A DNA stretch of 7,070 nt from Fidelibacterota bacterium UBA6817. Its GTDB lineage: Bacteria > Fidelibacterota > Fidelibacteria > Fidelibacterales > Fidelibacteraceae. The DNA is taken from positions 1 to 7,070 of the forward strand of contig DKER01000212.1 in assembly GCA_002452555.1 (NCBI GenBank). The letters run 5' to 3'. The position numbers were made by a program, and so were the translations under genes. Below the pieces are notes generated by a model. That model worked only from the letters and a program-made list of their open reading frames with translations, made no database searches and was not told the origin of the DNA. The first letter of the stretch is position 1; the number at the start of each line of letters is the position of its first letter. Below are positions 6,239 through 7,070 of the stretch, one piece after another.

Positions 6239-7070
6239 ATGAAATACACTCGATTATTGATGTCAGTGGCGATGCTTATCGCCACTTTTCATTCTATCCT
6301 TTTTGCACTCCCCTCAAGGACACCATTACAATTCGAAATATCTGCACAAAATAATCACGTATGGAATGTTGTCCTTGTTGAATTCCAGGAAGACAACTCG
6401 CTGGTTACTACCGGAAACGGGACTTTTCTCCAAAACCGGGATGAAGATGCCCCATACATCTTCGATCCCCCGCCTCATAATAAACAATATTTTCAATCAC
6501 ATCTCATATCTCTTGGAAATTACTGGCATAATGTGTCTGACGGCAGAATTCGCATCGATACAAGTTTGGCCAACATTCTGCCGGCAAACAATCTTTCAGT
6601 GACTCTGAGCAGAGAGATGCGTTATTACCATCCTGCCAATAAACCGGATAGCATAGATTACAAATTGGCTGAACTGGTCTATGAAACGCTGAGCATTCTT
6701 AAAAATGAACACGGTGTTAACAGCTTATCAAAGGACGTGATATTATTTCATGCAGGCGTGGGGCAGGATTTTGATTTTTCCGATATGTATGATCCCACAC
6801 CCTATGATATACCGTCTTTCTATTTCGACAGGCCATTCCTTGAAAAATATTTACGCCCTGATCATGTCGTATTGTTTAATGATTTAGGCGTTGAAAGAGG
6901 CATCGTCTTGCCTGAGATGCAGAATCAGCTTGATTTTAATGTTGCTCTAAATGGTACAGTGGTTCTTATGTCAGGATTTCTTTTAGGACTCCCTCCTCTT
7001 TATAACACCGAAACAGGCAGATCAGGAACCGGGATTTTTGGTCTCATGGATCAGGGATCAAACAACGGGA
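6239..7070 (+). CDS. Secreted M6 (immune inhibitor A)-like protein with apparently lost zinc site, 3' truncated by window edge
   Basis: An open frame of 277 codons from ATG 6239 to the right edge with no stop. The start is 7 bases after the PorV-family stop, with a weak SD-like GGAAAAG (6220-6226); later in-frame ATGs (residues 8 and 12) would shorten the signal peptide. Residues 1-23 form a signal peptide (basic n-region, hydrophobic core, cleavage near 'SILFA'). The mature part resembles M6 peptidase domains: 'NVVLVEFQED' (43-52) as the first core strand, 'YFQSHLISLGNYWHNVSDGR' (84-103), like the 'YY..VS.G' region, 'VILFHAGVGQDF' (167-178), and 'LGLPPLYNTETG' (249-260) followed by 'GTGIFGLMDQGSNNG' (263-277), like the 'GLPDLY' and 'G.WdLMs.GS.NG' segments. 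The HExxH expected just before GLP reads LMSGF (243-247), so peptidase activity is doubtful. The C-terminus, which could carry a type IX sorting domain, is outside the window. Confidence 0.65.
   Translation, partial: MKYTRLLMSVAMLIATFHSILFALPSRTPLQFEISAQNNHVWNVVLVEFQEDNSLVTTGNGTFLQNRDEDAPYIFDPPPHNKQYFQSHLISLGNYWHNVSDGRIRIDTSLANILPANNLSVTLSREMRYYHPANKPDSIDYKLAELVYETLSILKNEHGVNSLSKDVILFHAGVGQDFDFSDMYDPTPYDIPSFYFDRPFLEKYLRPDHVVLFNDLGVERGIVLPEMQNQLDFNVALNGTVVLMSGFLLGLPPLYNTETGRSGTGIFGLMDQGSNNG

Noticed and set aside
6303..6602. A 99-codon open frame on the + strand within the M6-like gene
   Set aside because: It is out of frame with the M6-like protein, which has a signal peptide and recognisable domain motifs over the same bases; the shorter frame has no SD and no protein-like features.
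1..7070. tRNA, rRNA, CRISPR array, insertion sequence or attachment site
   Set aside because: Reading through both strands I saw no cloverleaf or rRNA-like segment, no spaced direct repeats, no transposase-like frame and no paired terminal repeats; none can be supported.

Overview
The window reads as a compact stretch of chromosome from a Gram-negative, didermic bacterium of the FCB (Fibrobacteres-Chlorobi-Bacteroidetes) assemblage. Supporting signs are two outer-membrane beta-barrel proteins with the PorV/FadL-type 'G-G-(x)n-D-(x)n-NPA' N-terminal signature, a TPR lipoprotein, a GlyA with the extra segment before the 'PGIQGGP' motif that I associate with Bacteroidetes-like enzymes, and a probable M6-type secreted protein. 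Several genes have good Shine-Dalgarno sequences (AGGAG, AAGGAG, GGAGAAGG). This argues against a typical Bacteroidetes genome, where SD motifs are rare, and fits a deeper FCB lineage such as Marinimicrobia, Calditrichota or KSB1-like groups. That placement is inference; no rRNA or other definitive marker is present.

Positions 1-4653 look like one polycistronic unit. It holds the 3' part of an outer-membrane barrel gene (open at the left edge), a TPR lipoprotein gene, rpiB, glyA and nrdR. Junctions are tight: a 23-base gap, a 31-base overlap, a 0-base junction and a 4-base ATGA overlap. The three housekeeping genes link the pentose phosphate pathway (ribose-5-phosphate isomerase B), serine/glycine and one-carbon metabolism (SHMT) and transcriptional control of ribonucleotide reductase (NrdR). 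All three bear on nucleotide precursor supply.

Positions 4654-4887 are the only real intergenic region, and the most structured non-coding DNA in the window. It has a possible promoter, a long imperfect hairpin (about 20 pairs, 4775-4833) and a strong intrinsic terminator (4841-4872). The terminator's T-tract touches the SD of the next gene. The 3' arm of the long hairpin can also pair with the 3' arm of the terminator, so a transcription-attenuation switch or a small RNA is plausible.

Positions 4888-7070 hold a second unit: a PorV/PorQ-family outer-membrane protein with an unusual acidic insertion carrying two or three EF-hand-like loops, then, 7 bases later, a secreted protein cut by the right edge. 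The latter resembles M6 (immune inhibitor A-like) metallopeptidases, but the expected HExxHxxGxxD zinc site appears to be replaced, making it a candidate pseudopeptidase. Since PorV acts in type IX secretion as a shuttle for type-A sorted cargo, a PorV-family gene beside a secreted protein suggests, without proving, a transporter-cargo pairing.
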